A stretch of DNA of 7,153 nt, taken from NCBI GenBank assembly GCA_017883605.1, contig JADGNH010000102.1, positions 1 to 7,153 on the forward strand. Direction: 5' to 3'. The notes under the pieces are model-generated. The model ran no database searches. It was not told the DNA's origin and saw only the letters and a list, made by a program, of their open reading frames with translations. Below, in pieces: positions 1-5,555 of the stretch. Position 1 is the stretch's first letter, and every line of letters begins with the position of its first letter. The stretch comes from Methanobacteriaceae archaeon (GTDB lineage Archaea > Methanobacteriota > Methanobacteria > Methanobacteriales > Methanobacteriaceae). Position numbers and translations under genes: made by a program.

Positions 1-612
1 GGCAGTTCTGCCCAATTCAGGGTCTTCCGGTATAATCGATATGATGGGAACCTCCAGGAAGGTTTCAATTTCTCTTATAGCCTCATCACTGTTGTCTTCC
101 CGGTTAATAACTGCCCCTATGACCTCTACTCCCAGTTTATCTGCTATGATCTTGGTCTTAAGTGCGTCACCCATGGAAGGAATCTCCGGTGTTGTGACCA
201 GGATCATCTCCTGCGCTGCTGCAATGGCTGCCAGGGCATCCTTTCCCAGCCCTGCCGGCGCATCTATAAGAAGTATGTCCGACTTTTCTGTCAGCCTCTT
301 TAATACCCCTTCTAAGTTCTCTAATTTAATTTTTTTGAGGCCTTCCAGGGATATTCCTGCTGGTACAACCTTTACCCCTCCCGGGCCTTCATAGATAGCC
401 TCATCTATGGAAGCATCCCCTGAAAGTACATCATGAAGAGTTATGGACTCCCCGTACATACCCAAAACCGATTCCAGATTTGCCATTGCCAAATCAGCAT
501 CCAGAACAATAGTATTTTCCCCGTGAATGGATAAAGCTACTCCTAAATTAGCTGTAATGGTGGTTTTTCCCACCCCACCCTTTCCAGAAGCAACAACTAT
601 GGATCTTGACAT
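1..612 (-). CDS. minD: MinD-like P-loop ATPase, copy 1 (partial, C-terminus beyond window)
   Basis: ParA/MinD-family ATPase. Translating down from the ATG at 612 gives 204 uninterrupted codons to base 1, so the C-terminus is missing. The deviant Walker A motif ASGKGGVGKTT lies at residues 8-18, with signature lysine K11 and catalytic K16. Switch I follows (LDAD, 37-40), and the Walker B motif ILLIDAP has its aspartate at 117. These residues are those of an ATPase that dimerises on ATP. By eye about 80% of residues match the complete neighbour at 721-1500, and copy 1 is two residues shorter in a variable segment near residues 173-182. The family positions division, motility or signalling complexes at the membrane; in Haloferax a MinD homologue affects placement of archaella and chemosensory arrays. 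No Shine-Dalgarno precedes the ATG, and a TATA-like box at 640-647 predicts a very short leader. The family call is firm; the exact role is not. Confidence 0.93.
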   Translation of the reverse strand, partial: MSRSIVVASGKGGVGKTTITANLGVALSIHGENTIVLDADLAMANLESVLGMYGESITLHDVLSGDASIDEAIYEGPGGVKVVPAGISLEGLKKIKLENLEGVLKRLTEKSDILLIDAPAGLGKDALAAIAAAQEMILVTTPEIPSMGDALKTKIIADKLGVEVIGAVINREDNSDEAIREIETFLEVPIISIIPEDPELGRTA

Positions 613-639
613 TTATATACCATTTAACTACTTTTACTT

Positions 640-647
640 TTTATAAA
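640..647 (-). promoter_or_regulatory. putative TATA box of MinD copy 1
   Basis: The sequence TTTATAAA ends 28 bases upstream of the minus-strand ATG at 612. With the usual archaeal distance of about 25 bases from the box centre to the start of transcription, the mRNA would begin near 618-620. That leaves a leader of 6-8 bases with no ribosome binding site, so this gene may be translated from a nearly leaderless transcript. Read-through from the upstream copy is also possible. Confidence 0.5.
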
Positions 648-659
648 TTATTAACATGT

Positions 660-679
660 AAGTATTATTAATGATACTT
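660..679. repeat. 6-bp inverted repeat upstream of MinD copy 1
   Basis: AAGTAT (660-665) and ATACTT (674-679) are perfect inverted arms around an 8-base loop. They lie just upstream of the putative TATA box and downstream of the stop of MinD copy 2. It could be an operator or a weak hairpin, and A+T-rich DNA produces such short repeats by chance. Confidence 0.3.
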
Positions 680-692
680 TAATCTTAAGCTA

Positions 693-722
693 ATACTATT
701 GATTTAAGTGATACTATTGATT
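693..722. repeat. 12-bp direct repeat between the two MinD genes
   Basis: ATACTATTGATT occurs at 693-704 and again at 711-722, starting 18 bases apart. The second copy runs into the stop codon of MinD copy 2 (minus-strand stop at 721-723). It may be a small slippage duplication or a protein-binding site; nothing shows which. Confidence 0.5.
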
Positions 723-1500
723 ACCTTCGGCCTAAAAGACCTTCTATCAGTTTAGCAATAACACCTTTCTTATCGGGTTCTATGGGCTGATATTCTTGAC
801 CAATTAAATCAGCGCCTAACTGCATTATTGCATTGCTGGTGGGTGATTTAGGGTTCTTAATTACTAAAGGTTCTCCAAATGCAGCTGCCCTGCTTACTTC
901 GGGGTCGTCAGGTATAACTGAAATGACGGGGACCTCCAGGATGGTTTCAATCTCTTCAATGGTCAGAAATGTTTTATCGTGCTGCTCCCGGTTTATCACC
1001 ACCCCTATGATGTCTACTCCCAGCTTATTTGCAATGATCTTGGTCTTAAGTGCGTCGCTTATGGAAGGAACCTCCGGTGTTGTGACCAGGATCATCTCCT
1101 GAGCTGCTGCAATGGCTGCCAGAGCATCTTTCTCCAGTCCTGCCGGCGCATCTATAAGAAGTATGTCTGACTCCTCCACCAGCTTCTCTAAAACCTCCTC
1201 CAGGCGATCTAACTTAATTTTTCGGAGACCCTCCAGGGAGATTCCTGCAGGCACTACCTTTACTCCACCCGGACCTTCATAAATAGCCTCATCTATGGAA
1301 GCCTCTCCTGACAGTACATCATGAAGGGTTATGGACTTCCCTTCCATACCCAGAATCAGTTCCAGATTTGCCATTGCCACATCAGCATCCAGAACAATTG
1401 TTTCTTCCCCATAAGTGGATAAAGCTACTCCTAAATTGGCGGTTATGGTTGTTTTTCCCACACCTCCCTTTCCTGAAGCAACTGTTATAACTCTTGTCAT
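721..1500 (-). CDS. minD: MinD-like P-loop ATPase, copy 2 (complete, 259 aa)
   Basis: Complete ParA/MinD-family ATPase of normal archaeal length. The deviant Walker A motif ASGKGGVGKTT is at residues 8-18 (K11 and K16), switch I LDAD at 37-40, and Walker B ILLIDAP with D117. The last residues, GVIAKLIEGLLGRR (246-259), can form an amphipathic, positively charged helix like the membrane-targeting tail of bacterial MinD, so the protein probably cycles on and off the cytoplasmic membrane with ATP. The start is well fixed: GGAGGT at 1507-1512 sits 7 bases before the ATG and shares one base with the TAG stop of the DUF2226-like gene, which implies one mRNA and coupled translation. Its near-twin follows 108 bases downstream. 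No MinE-like or MinC-like gene is present, as is usual in archaea. The partner and target are unknown; SepF and the DUF2226-like neighbour are candidates by context. Confidence 0.95.
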   Translation of the reverse strand: MTRVITVASGKGGVGKTTITANLGVALSTYGEETIVLDADVAMANLELILGMEGKSITLHDVLSGEASIDEAIYEGPGGVKVVPAGISLEGLRKIKLDRLEEVLEKLVEESDILLIDAPAGLEKDALAAIAAAQEMILVTTPEVPSISDALKTKIIANKLGVDIIGVVINREQHDKTFLTIEEIETILEVPVISVIPDDPEVSRAAAFGEPLVIKNPKSPTSNAIMQLGADLIGQEYQPIEPDKKGVIAKLIEGLLGRR

Positions 1501-1506
1501 TGTTAT

Positions 1507-1512
1507 ACCTCC
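1507..1512 (-). promoter_or_regulatory. Shine-Dalgarno of MinD copy 2, overlapping upstream stop codon
   Basis: GGAGGT on the minus strand, 7 bases from the ATG at 1500. Its first G is the last base of the TAG stop (1512-1514) of the DUF2226-like gene. A ribosome finishing that gene would stop on this site, so translation of the two genes is probably coupled. Confidence 0.85.
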
Positions 1513-2768
1513 TAACCAATCTCTACCTTTATATCAAAATTATCAAAAACTTTAGGATATTTTCTAAAGCCTTTTTTCAATTCTATCTGGACTATATTCA
1601 TAACCTGCCGCCTTAAATGGTCATTATCCTTATAATCTCCCAATAATCTTGAAAGGAATCCTTTAGACTCATACTCTATAATTATGTTAACATTTCCAGC
1701 CAATTCTCTACCGTTATTGTCCAGGAACACCATAACCTCAGCCCCCTTGACCTTGGGTATTCCATAAATAGACTTTTTAATTTTATTCATAAGGTTAAGT
1801 TCAATCTTCTCCACATCATCATCACTTAAAGAACCCCCTTTATAGGATTCTAAAATATCATCAACATCATCCTCATTTATTTCTTTAATACCATATTTCT
1901 CCATAAGCTCTGAACGATCCGCAGGTTTTAATTCCTGTTTTTCAGATTCATCAAAACTTTCTTCGTCTTGAATACTTTGTTCAGTGGTTTTCGTTTCAGA
2001 TTCTTTTGGTGATTCTGATATCTCGGATACTATTTTAGTACCTTTTGAAGATTCTTCAGTACCTTTTGAAGATTTATCCGCCTTTAAATCGAATTCAGCT
2101 CTTGCATCATCTATTGTTCCTATGTCAAATTTTTCTTTTAAATCTTCGAGGTCTAATTTTTCTTCAGTCTCAGATTCTGGAAGCAATTCCTCCTCCTCAC
2201 CAACCACAGATTCTGGAAGCAATTCCTCTTCTTCTTCAGTAGCTTTTGATGATTCAAACTCTTCCTGAGGTTCAGTTTCTTGTTCCCCTAGGATTGGCTC
2301 GTTGTCTTCTGCACCAGTGACTGTCTCAGTTTTTTCTGTCCCAGTAACTGGCTCAGTTTGTGGCTCAGTTTGTGGAACAGATTTAACATCTATTCCCAGC
2401 TCGTTGTCTTCGGGTTTCCTGAGTTCCTTTATCACTCCATAAACATCATAGTCTGGTTCCATTAGATAGGGCTTGTTTACATCCATGATGTAATCAACAT
2501 AAGAAGACCTTAGATCAAAGACTTCTATAACCGTATCATCATTTTCCATGGCAGAATCTATCATTGCGACAGCGTCTGATTTTGAATATCTTTCGTATGA
2601 AGCTGCAACCTGTTGACCTTCTTTAAACAGTATGTAACCTTCTTCAGAACCTGAAGTAACCCTTATAAAGCCGTTGTGTCTTTTTTTCAATAGGTTCTCT
2701 ATAAGCTCTGAGAAGTTAACTTCGTCAGCATATGAAACCATAGAAGGTCTGGTTATGGGTATTTCCAT
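1512..2768 (-). CDS. DUF2226-like archaeal protein with PATAN-like N-terminus and acidic linker
   Basis: 418-residue cytoplasmic protein without signal peptide or membrane segment. Residues about 12-112 look like a PATAN/DUF4388-type module: a helix (FSELIENLLKKRHNGFIRV), a strand pair ending in GYILFKEGQQVAASYE, then helices. Such modules occur in bacterial signalling proteins together with roadblock and small-GTPase systems. Residues about 115-285 are acidic, Glu/Ser/Thr-rich and internally repetitive, for example EEEELLPES twice (about 180-199) and ESSKGT-type repeats near 232-244, so this is probably a disordered tether. Residues about 320-418 are again globular, with strands (GAEVMVFLD, NVNIIIEYE) and a final FDIKVEIG. 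I assign it to the DUF2226 family from memory of archaeal proteins; the function is unknown. The start has GAGG 7 bases upstream (2776-2779). It is probably co-transcribed with the MinD gene behind it, which suggests it is a partner or regulator of MinD. Confidence 0.8.
   Translation of the reverse strand: MEIPITRPSMVSYADEVNFSELIENLLKKRHNGFIRVTSGSEEGYILFKEGQQVAASYERYSKSDAVAMIDSAMENDDTVIEVFDLRSSYVDYIMDVNKPYLMEPDYDVYGVIKELRKPEDNELGIDVKSVPQTEPQTEPVTGTEKTETVTGAEDNEPILGEQETEPQEEFESSKATEEEEELLPESVVGEEEELLPESETEEKLDLEDLKEKFDIGTIDDARAEFDLKADKSSKGTEESSKGTKIVSEISESPKESETKTTEQSIQDEESFDESEKQELKPADRSELMEKYGIKEINEDDVDDILESYKGGSLSDDDVEKIELNLMNKIKKSIYGIPKVKGAEVMVFLDNNGRELAGNVNIIIEYESKGFLSRLLGDYKDNDHLRRQVMNIVQIELKKGFRKYPKVFDNFDIKVEIG
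2038..2074 (-). repeat. 21-bp tandem repeat in the acidic linker
   Basis: GTACCTTTTGAAGATT occurs at 2038-2053 and 2059-2074 on the plus strand, a 21-base period that keeps the reading frame. It encodes the duplicated SSKGT segments of the DUF2226-like protein. In-frame duplication in a low-complexity linker points to slippage under weak length constraint. Confidence 0.75.
2172..2228 (-). repeat. 36-bp repeat in the acidic linker
   Basis: The 21-base stretch beginning AGATTCTGGAAGCAATTCC occurs at 2172-2192 and again at 2208-2228, a 36-base period that preserves the frame. It encodes EEEELLPES twice in the linker of the DUF2226-like protein. Confidence 0.8.
2349..2372 (-). repeat. 12-bp perfect tandem repeat in the acidic linker
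   Basis: TGGCTCAGTTTG is repeated back to back at 2349-2360 and 2361-2372. It encodes the QTEP-QTEP segment near residues 133-140 of the DUF2226-like protein. Confidence 0.8.
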
Positions 2769-2868
2769 TTAAAGTCCTCGATTAAAACCTGCCTTTTTTA
2801 ATGCACCCTTTGACCATGAAAAAAATATAGCAAGGAGTAAGTTATAATTGACAGTCATACTGGAATAT

Positions 2869-2881
2869 GTAATTTATATGT
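2869..2881 (-). promoter_or_regulatory. putative TATA box of the DUF2226-like / MinD transcript
   Basis: On the minus strand ACATATAAATTAC resembles an archaeal TATA box and would place the transcription start near 2848-2850, about 80 bases before the ATG at 2768. A second candidate, TATAAAATTA, lies at 2941-2950 beyond the repeats; if that one were used, the repeats would fall in the leader. The sequence alone does not decide between them. Confidence 0.4.
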
Positions 2882-2935
2882 TATTAATAAGGCTCATGTT
2901 ATTAATATGTTATTAATAAGACTCATGTTATTATT
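2878..2935. repeat. 29-bp tandem duplication holding four 11-bp boxes, upstream of the DUF2226-like gene
   Basis: Two adjacent 29-base units, 2878-2906 and 2907-2935, differ at only two positions. Each unit is box, 7-base spacer, box. The 11-base box ATGTTATTAAT is at 2878-2888, 2896-2906 and 2907-2917, and ATGTTATTATT at 2925-2935; the spacers are AAGGCTC and AAGACTC. The array lies immediately upstream of, and touching, the putative TATA box at 2869-2881, where an archaeal activator or repressor would bind. It has too few units and no variable spacers, so it is not CRISPR. Confidence 0.85.
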
Positions 2936-2951
2936 AGAAGTAATTTTATAG

Positions 2952-2973
2952 ACCATAATATAAGCATTATGGT
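2952..2973. repeat. 8-bp perfect inverted repeat between sepF and the DUF2226-like gene
   Basis: ACCATAAT (2952-2959) and ATTATGGT (2966-2973) flank a 6-base loop. It lies 55 bases past the sepF stop and just upstream of the four-box array. On the minus strand no long T-run follows, so a terminator is only a possibility; an operator for the downstream promoter fits as well. Confidence 0.6.
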
Positions 2974-3027
2974 ATTAACAGATCTTCCATTATCAAGAAA
3001 TTTTATTAGTACTGCTGGATTTAATCT

Positions 3028-3384
3028 TCATTTTCTTATAAGTTTTATTTCATGTGGTGTGATAATTATCACATTTTTACCATTTTTACATAGTAATATG
3101 GCTTCACCACCATTATTATCCCTGAAAGCCTTTAATTTTTCAGCGGCTAGCTTGAAATCTTCAGGACTGTCCCTTTCCAAATAGCTCATATCCATTATTA
3201 TTGGAGTTTTTTCCTCTATGATCTGGCTCAGGGCATAGTCAAAATCATCGATGCTCTTGGCTTTCATCAATATTATTTCATAAAAAGAGTGTTCAGGAAC
3301 TATTATGGTGTCCGGTTCTTCTCTTTTCTCATCTTCATCTTCTAAACCAAGATTTTTCTTTAAGTAGTTCATTAAATCCGTCAT
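3028..3384 (-). CDS. sepF: SepF-like cell division protein (FtsZ membrane anchor)
   Basis: 118 residues with archaeal SepF architecture. The N-terminal segment MTDLMNYLKKNLGL (1-14) can form the short amphipathic membrane-binding helix. A charged linker follows (about 15-34), then the compact SepF core (about 35-117): strand YEIILMKAKS, a helix (SIDDFDYALSQIIEE), strand PIIMDMSYLE, a helix (about 74-90), and strands EAILLCKNG and NVIIITP. In archaea that use FtsZ, including Methanobrevibacter, SepF dimerises, binds the FtsZ tail and ties the division ring to the membrane. The start overlaps the stop of the DUF1611-family gene as ATGA (3381-3384), with GGGGAG at 3393-3398 eight bases upstream, so translation is coupled to that gene. 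ftsZ is not in the window. The assignment rests on fold pattern and length, without a search. Confidence 0.85.
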   Translation of the reverse strand: MTDLMNYLKKNLGLEDEDEKREEPDTIIVPEHSFYEIILMKAKSIDDFDYALSQIIEEKTPIIMDMSYLERDSPEDFKLAAEKLKAFRDNNGGEAILLCKNGKNVIIITPHEIKLIRK

Positions 3385-4481
3385 TTTTCAAACTCCCCTA
3401 AATAGTCTGTAATAACTCTCAATAACCTTGATGCTCCCCCATTCATGATATCTACAGTCGGAAGCCCATATTTTTCCTCATATTTCGATATTTCATCTTT
3501 GTTACTGACATTTCTTAAGTTAAGTGAAATTCCAATCACTTTTGTTGGTTCAACCGCTTCTATGGCCCTTATCTCATAATCTATTCCCATAGGGTGACGA
3601 TAGGGATGATTGGGCCGGTGACATACCACCGTGGCGTCAGGCTGGGCACCCACCATTATTGCTGCAGAAAGGCCTCGGGGGTGGGGGTTTCCCCTTTCAG
3701 TTAAACTGGACTGTCCTTCAACAAAGGTTATATCAGGGCTCTCATTTTCTTCCATGTATTGTACAGTTCCCATAACTGCCGATGCCACATCCATAACCGA
3801 AAGGCTTCCCGCTCTAAAGTTCACATCAACTGGTTTTTCCAATCCCATCTCGTCTGTGGATATTATTGACGGCTTCAAACCCATATCCTCTGCAGTTTTT
3901 CCCAGCATTCTGGTAGTGGTCCTTTTACCACATTCCTGGGATGTGCCTCCCACAAAAACCACCGGCTTTTCTGGTTTATAATCCAGTTTGGGCAGGGTCT
4001 CTGTGCACCTGGAAGGTGATACGCCGAATATTTTTTTAACCATATCTAAACGGGGGCTTATCTCCTTTAAAATAACCCCCTTTTCCTGGGCGAACTTAAT
4101 AAGAGAAGGATTTGCCGAGAGCGGTAGAGATCTAAAGGATGTAACCACATTTTTACCCTTATCTATAGCCTCTACTGCGTATTTAAGTGCTGATCCCTCA
4201 GCACCTATGGGGAGCATTATAGCTACACTTCTGGCATCTGTTTTCTGGATAAGCTGATCAAGATTAGAGTATATAGTTCTGCTGCAAAATTCCATGCCAT
4301 GTTTTTTTACATCATCATCTAAAAAACCTAAAGATTCTACTCCGTCGAAATTAGCGAATTTTTCCCCTCCTCCACCGCATCCCACAACTATAAATGGATT
4401 AAGATCCTGAAGGTCTTTTACAGATGTTACATGAAGGTCTTTTACGGAGGTTGTAAAATGCAAAAAATCACTCCCATTCAT
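3381..4481 (-). CDS. DUF1611-family protein with Rossmann-like N-domain and P-loop-like C-domain
   Basis: 366 residues. After an unusual leader (1-28) comes a Rossmann-like N-terminal domain starting PFIVVGCGGGGEKFANF (29-45) and reaching about residue 150. The DUF1611 domain follows, with a P-loop-like motif VGGTSQECGKRTTT (177-190), STDEMG (208-213), the EGQSSL motif (255-260) and CHRPNHPYRHP (287-297). In bacteria a DUF1611 member (DgcN) takes part in D-glutamate breakdown; the archaeal role is not known to me, so no reaction is claimed. The leader contains an 8-residue tandem repeat (TSVKDLHV/TSVKDLQD). The ATG at 4481 has no Shine-Dalgarno, but TTG at 4463 has GGAGTGAT 3 bases upstream (GGAG-to-start spacing 7) and may be the true start, giving 360 residues. 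It overlaps sepF by 4 bases downstream and diverges from the first roadblock gene. Confidence 0.85.
   Translation of the reverse strand: MNGSDFLHFTTSVKDLHVTSVKDLQDLNPFIVVGCGGGGEKFANFDGVESLGFLDDDVKKHGMEFCSRTIYSNLDQLIQKTDARSVAIMLPIGAEGSALKYAVEAIDKGKNVVTSFRSLPLSANPSLIKFAQEKGVILKEISPRLDMVKKIFGVSPSRCTETLPKLDYKPEKPVVFVGGTSQECGKRTTTRMLGKTAEDMGLKPSIISTDEMGLEKPVDVNFRAGSLSVMDVASAVMGTVQYMEENESPDITFVEGQSSLTERGNPHPRGLSAAIMVGAQPDATVVCHRPNHPYRHPMGIDYEIRAIEAVEPTKVIGISLNLRNVSNKDEISKYEEKYGLPTVDIMNGGASRLLRVITDYLGEFEK
4410..4457 (-). repeat. 24-bp in-frame tandem duplication near the DUF1611 gene start
   Basis: AAGGTCTTTTAC begins two adjacent 24-base units, 4410-4433 and 4434-4457, which stay similar further along (AGATGTT versus GGAGGTT). 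It encodes the doubled TSVKDL segment near the N-terminus, ahead of the conserved Rossmann-like strand, so the extra eight residues are probably tolerated rather than structural. Confidence 0.8.
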
Positions 4482-4537
4482 TTAGTGAAACAAATTTCTT
4501 TAGTTTAGTGAAACAATTTCTTTAGTGAAACAAATTC
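4481..4537. repeat. three imperfect copies of TTTAGTGAAACAA(A)TTTC
   Basis: Copies start at 4481, 4504 and 4521, the last two directly adjacent. They lie right before the annotated ATG of the DUF1611 gene, between it and its putative promoter, so they would be in the 5' leader of that mRNA. On the transcribed strand each copy reads GAAA-TTGTTTCACTAAA. Together with the 24-base coding repeat next to it, the whole start region has been reshaped by tandem duplication. Confidence 0.8.
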
Positions 4538-4566
4538 TTCCGTGGATAAGTTTGAATATTCATTAC

Positions 4567-4603
<37 letters not shown>

Positions 4604-4640
4604 ATTGGGTAGAAGCCAATTCTATTGAGGAGGACAGATT

Positions 4641-4988
4641 ATGATCGACAGAATACTAAAAGATTTAGGCAGGATCAATGGGGTAAACGGATCTCTGGTG
4701 GTTGGAAAAGATGGATTAGTAATAGAAAGTGAAGTAGCTTCAGATATAGACTCTGAACTGGTGGCTGCCATGTCATCAGCGGTTTTTGGTACGGCAGAAA
4801 GATCTGCAGAGGAAATGAAACACGAACCACTGCAGCAAGTCATGATTGAGGGAGAAAGAGGTAAAACACTCATGATTGATGCAGGAGAGGGTATCCTGGT
4901 AGTTATAACAGACATAAAAGTTAACCTGGGTCTTATTAGGATTGAAATGAGAAGGAGCGCCGAAAGAGTCATTGACCAGCTCAGCTGA
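4641..4988 (+). CDS. roadblock/LC7-domain protein, copy 1
   Basis: 115 residues forming one roadblock/LC7 domain: an N-terminal helix (MIDRILKDLGRI), the strand NGSLVVGKDGLVIESEV (16-32), a long helix (about 36-60, SELVAAMSSAVFGTAERSAEEM), then strands QQVMIEGERGKTLMIDAG and GILVVITD, and a closing helix (GLIRIEMRRSAERVIDQL). Roadblock proteins dimerise and act as scaffolds or regulators of Ras-like GTPases and motors, such as bacterial MglB. No GTPase gene is in the window, so the partner is unknown. The start is fixed by GAGGAGGA at 4627-4634. By eye 102 of 115 residues are identical to copy 2 (5556-5903); differences cluster at residues 92-94 and in the final helix. Family assignment is strong; the link to the divergent SepF/MinD genes is contextual. 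Confidence 0.92.
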   Translation: MIDRILKDLGRINGVNGSLVVGKDGLVIESEVASDIDSELVAAMSSAVFGTAERSAEEMKHEPLQQVMIEGERGKTLMIDAGEGILVVITDIKVNLGLIRIEMRRSAERVIDQLS

Positions 4989-5118
4989 TATCAAAGTGAG
5001 AATAAATAAACTAAAATCGCTGCCATTTTAAATAGCCTATTAAAAACATCTTATTAATTTAATTAAAATGATAGAAGTTTAATCTTAATTCTAAGTGGAT
5101 ATTAAATCTATTTTAATG

Positions 5119-5185
5119 AGATTTAACCTATTTTTAAATAAAAGATTTAACTATTTCTTTTAAATGAAGATTAACCTAATTTATA
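5119..5185. repeat. imperfect 24-25-bp tandem repeats
   Basis: Units starting AGATTTAAC, AGATTTAAC and AGATTAACC begin at 5119, 5143 and 5168. Each is followed by a T/A-rich tail (TATTT...TAAAT). They are loose and sit in A+T-rich DNA, downstream of roadblock gene 1 and well upstream of the promoter of gene 2. Confidence 0.5.
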
Positions 5186-5293
5186 CCATATCATTCTCAT
5201 TTGTTTAATCTATTCATTTAAGTTTAATTTTGTCAGAATTTTCACCTTTAAAAATTTATAATAATCCTATAATAATTCTTATCATGGTAAAAA

Positions 5294-5381
5294 AGGGAAA
5301 ATTTCTGTGATAAACTAATTTCTATGACTTTTTTTCCCATTTTTAGCCTGTTAATTTCCTCATAAAAAATAAATTTTCCCT
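5294..5381. repeat. 11-bp inverted repeat with distant arms
   Basis: AGGGAAAATTT (5294-5304) is the exact reverse complement of AAATTTTCCCT (5371-5381). The right arm ends about 28 bases before the TATA-like box of roadblock gene 2. A T7-CCC run at 5329-5338 can pair with part of the left arm as an alternative. It could be paired operator sites or an RNA hairpin. Confidence 0.5.
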
Positions 5382-5409
5382 ATGGGTCTTTTAAGGGCTA
5401 GAGAAAAAA

Positions 5410-5419
5410 ATATATATAT
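5410..5419 (+). promoter_or_regulatory. putative TATA box of roadblock gene 2
   Basis: A-rich DNA (5404-5410) followed by TATATATAT makes a strong archaeal BRE-TATA match. Transcription would begin near 5440, giving a leader of about 115 bases, much longer than that of roadblock gene 1. The ribosome binding site GGAG is at 5545-5548, 7 bases before the ATG at 5556. Confidence 0.55.
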
Positions 5420-5555
5420 CTTAACTAATAGAAAAATATAGTTTTAATTGTCTAGAAATAAAGGAAACTTTACTGGAAGAGAGAAGAACCCCACTTGATA
5501 AGAGGGAAAAAATCTTTACTGATTATATTATTAATAGCTATTTTGGAGATATATT

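Larger units (their letters stand above)
4989..5555. other. 567-base A+T-rich intergenic region between the roadblock genes
   Basis: No convincing gene is seen. It holds loose 24-25-base repeats at 5119-5185, an 11-bp inverted repeat (5294-5304 with 5371-5381), a T-run at 5329-5335 that might end the first roadblock transcript, and a strong TATA-like box at 5410-5419 for the second gene. A small hairpin lies in the predicted leader at 5490-5506: CCC-A-CTT, loop GAT, AAG-A-GGG. The length is large for a gap between two near-identical genes, and the gap is not a decayed third copy as far as I can read. Confidence 0.6.

Noticed and set aside
41..394. Plus-strand open frame of 117 codons
   Set aside because: It is antisense to MinD copy 1, whose deviant Walker A, switch and Walker B motifs are intact; the plus-strand translation is Ser/Pro-rich and has no recognisable motif. 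The same shadow recurs at 833-1102 over copy 2.
2878..2935. Possible CRISPR array
   Set aside because: Only two directly adjacent 29-base units without unique spacers, and no cas gene nearby.
2969..3184. Plus-strand open frame of 71 codons
   Set aside because: Mostly antisense to sepF, with no ribosome binding site and a Ser/Leu/Phe-rich translation typical of a shadow frame.
3631..4257. Two plus-strand open frames opposite the DUF1611 gene
   Set aside because: The minus-strand protein carries conserved motifs throughout, and these frames lack starts with ribosome binding sites.
4622..4972. Minus-strand open frame opposite roadblock gene 1, repeated at 5531-5809 opposite gene 2
   Set aside because: Its conservation between copies follows from the near-identity of the roadblock genes; no independent start signal or motif is seen.
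4989..5555. Decayed third roadblock gene or tRNA gene
   Set aside because: No stretch matches the roadblock coding sequence, and no cloverleaf-like pattern or GTTCRA-type T-loop was found by eye.
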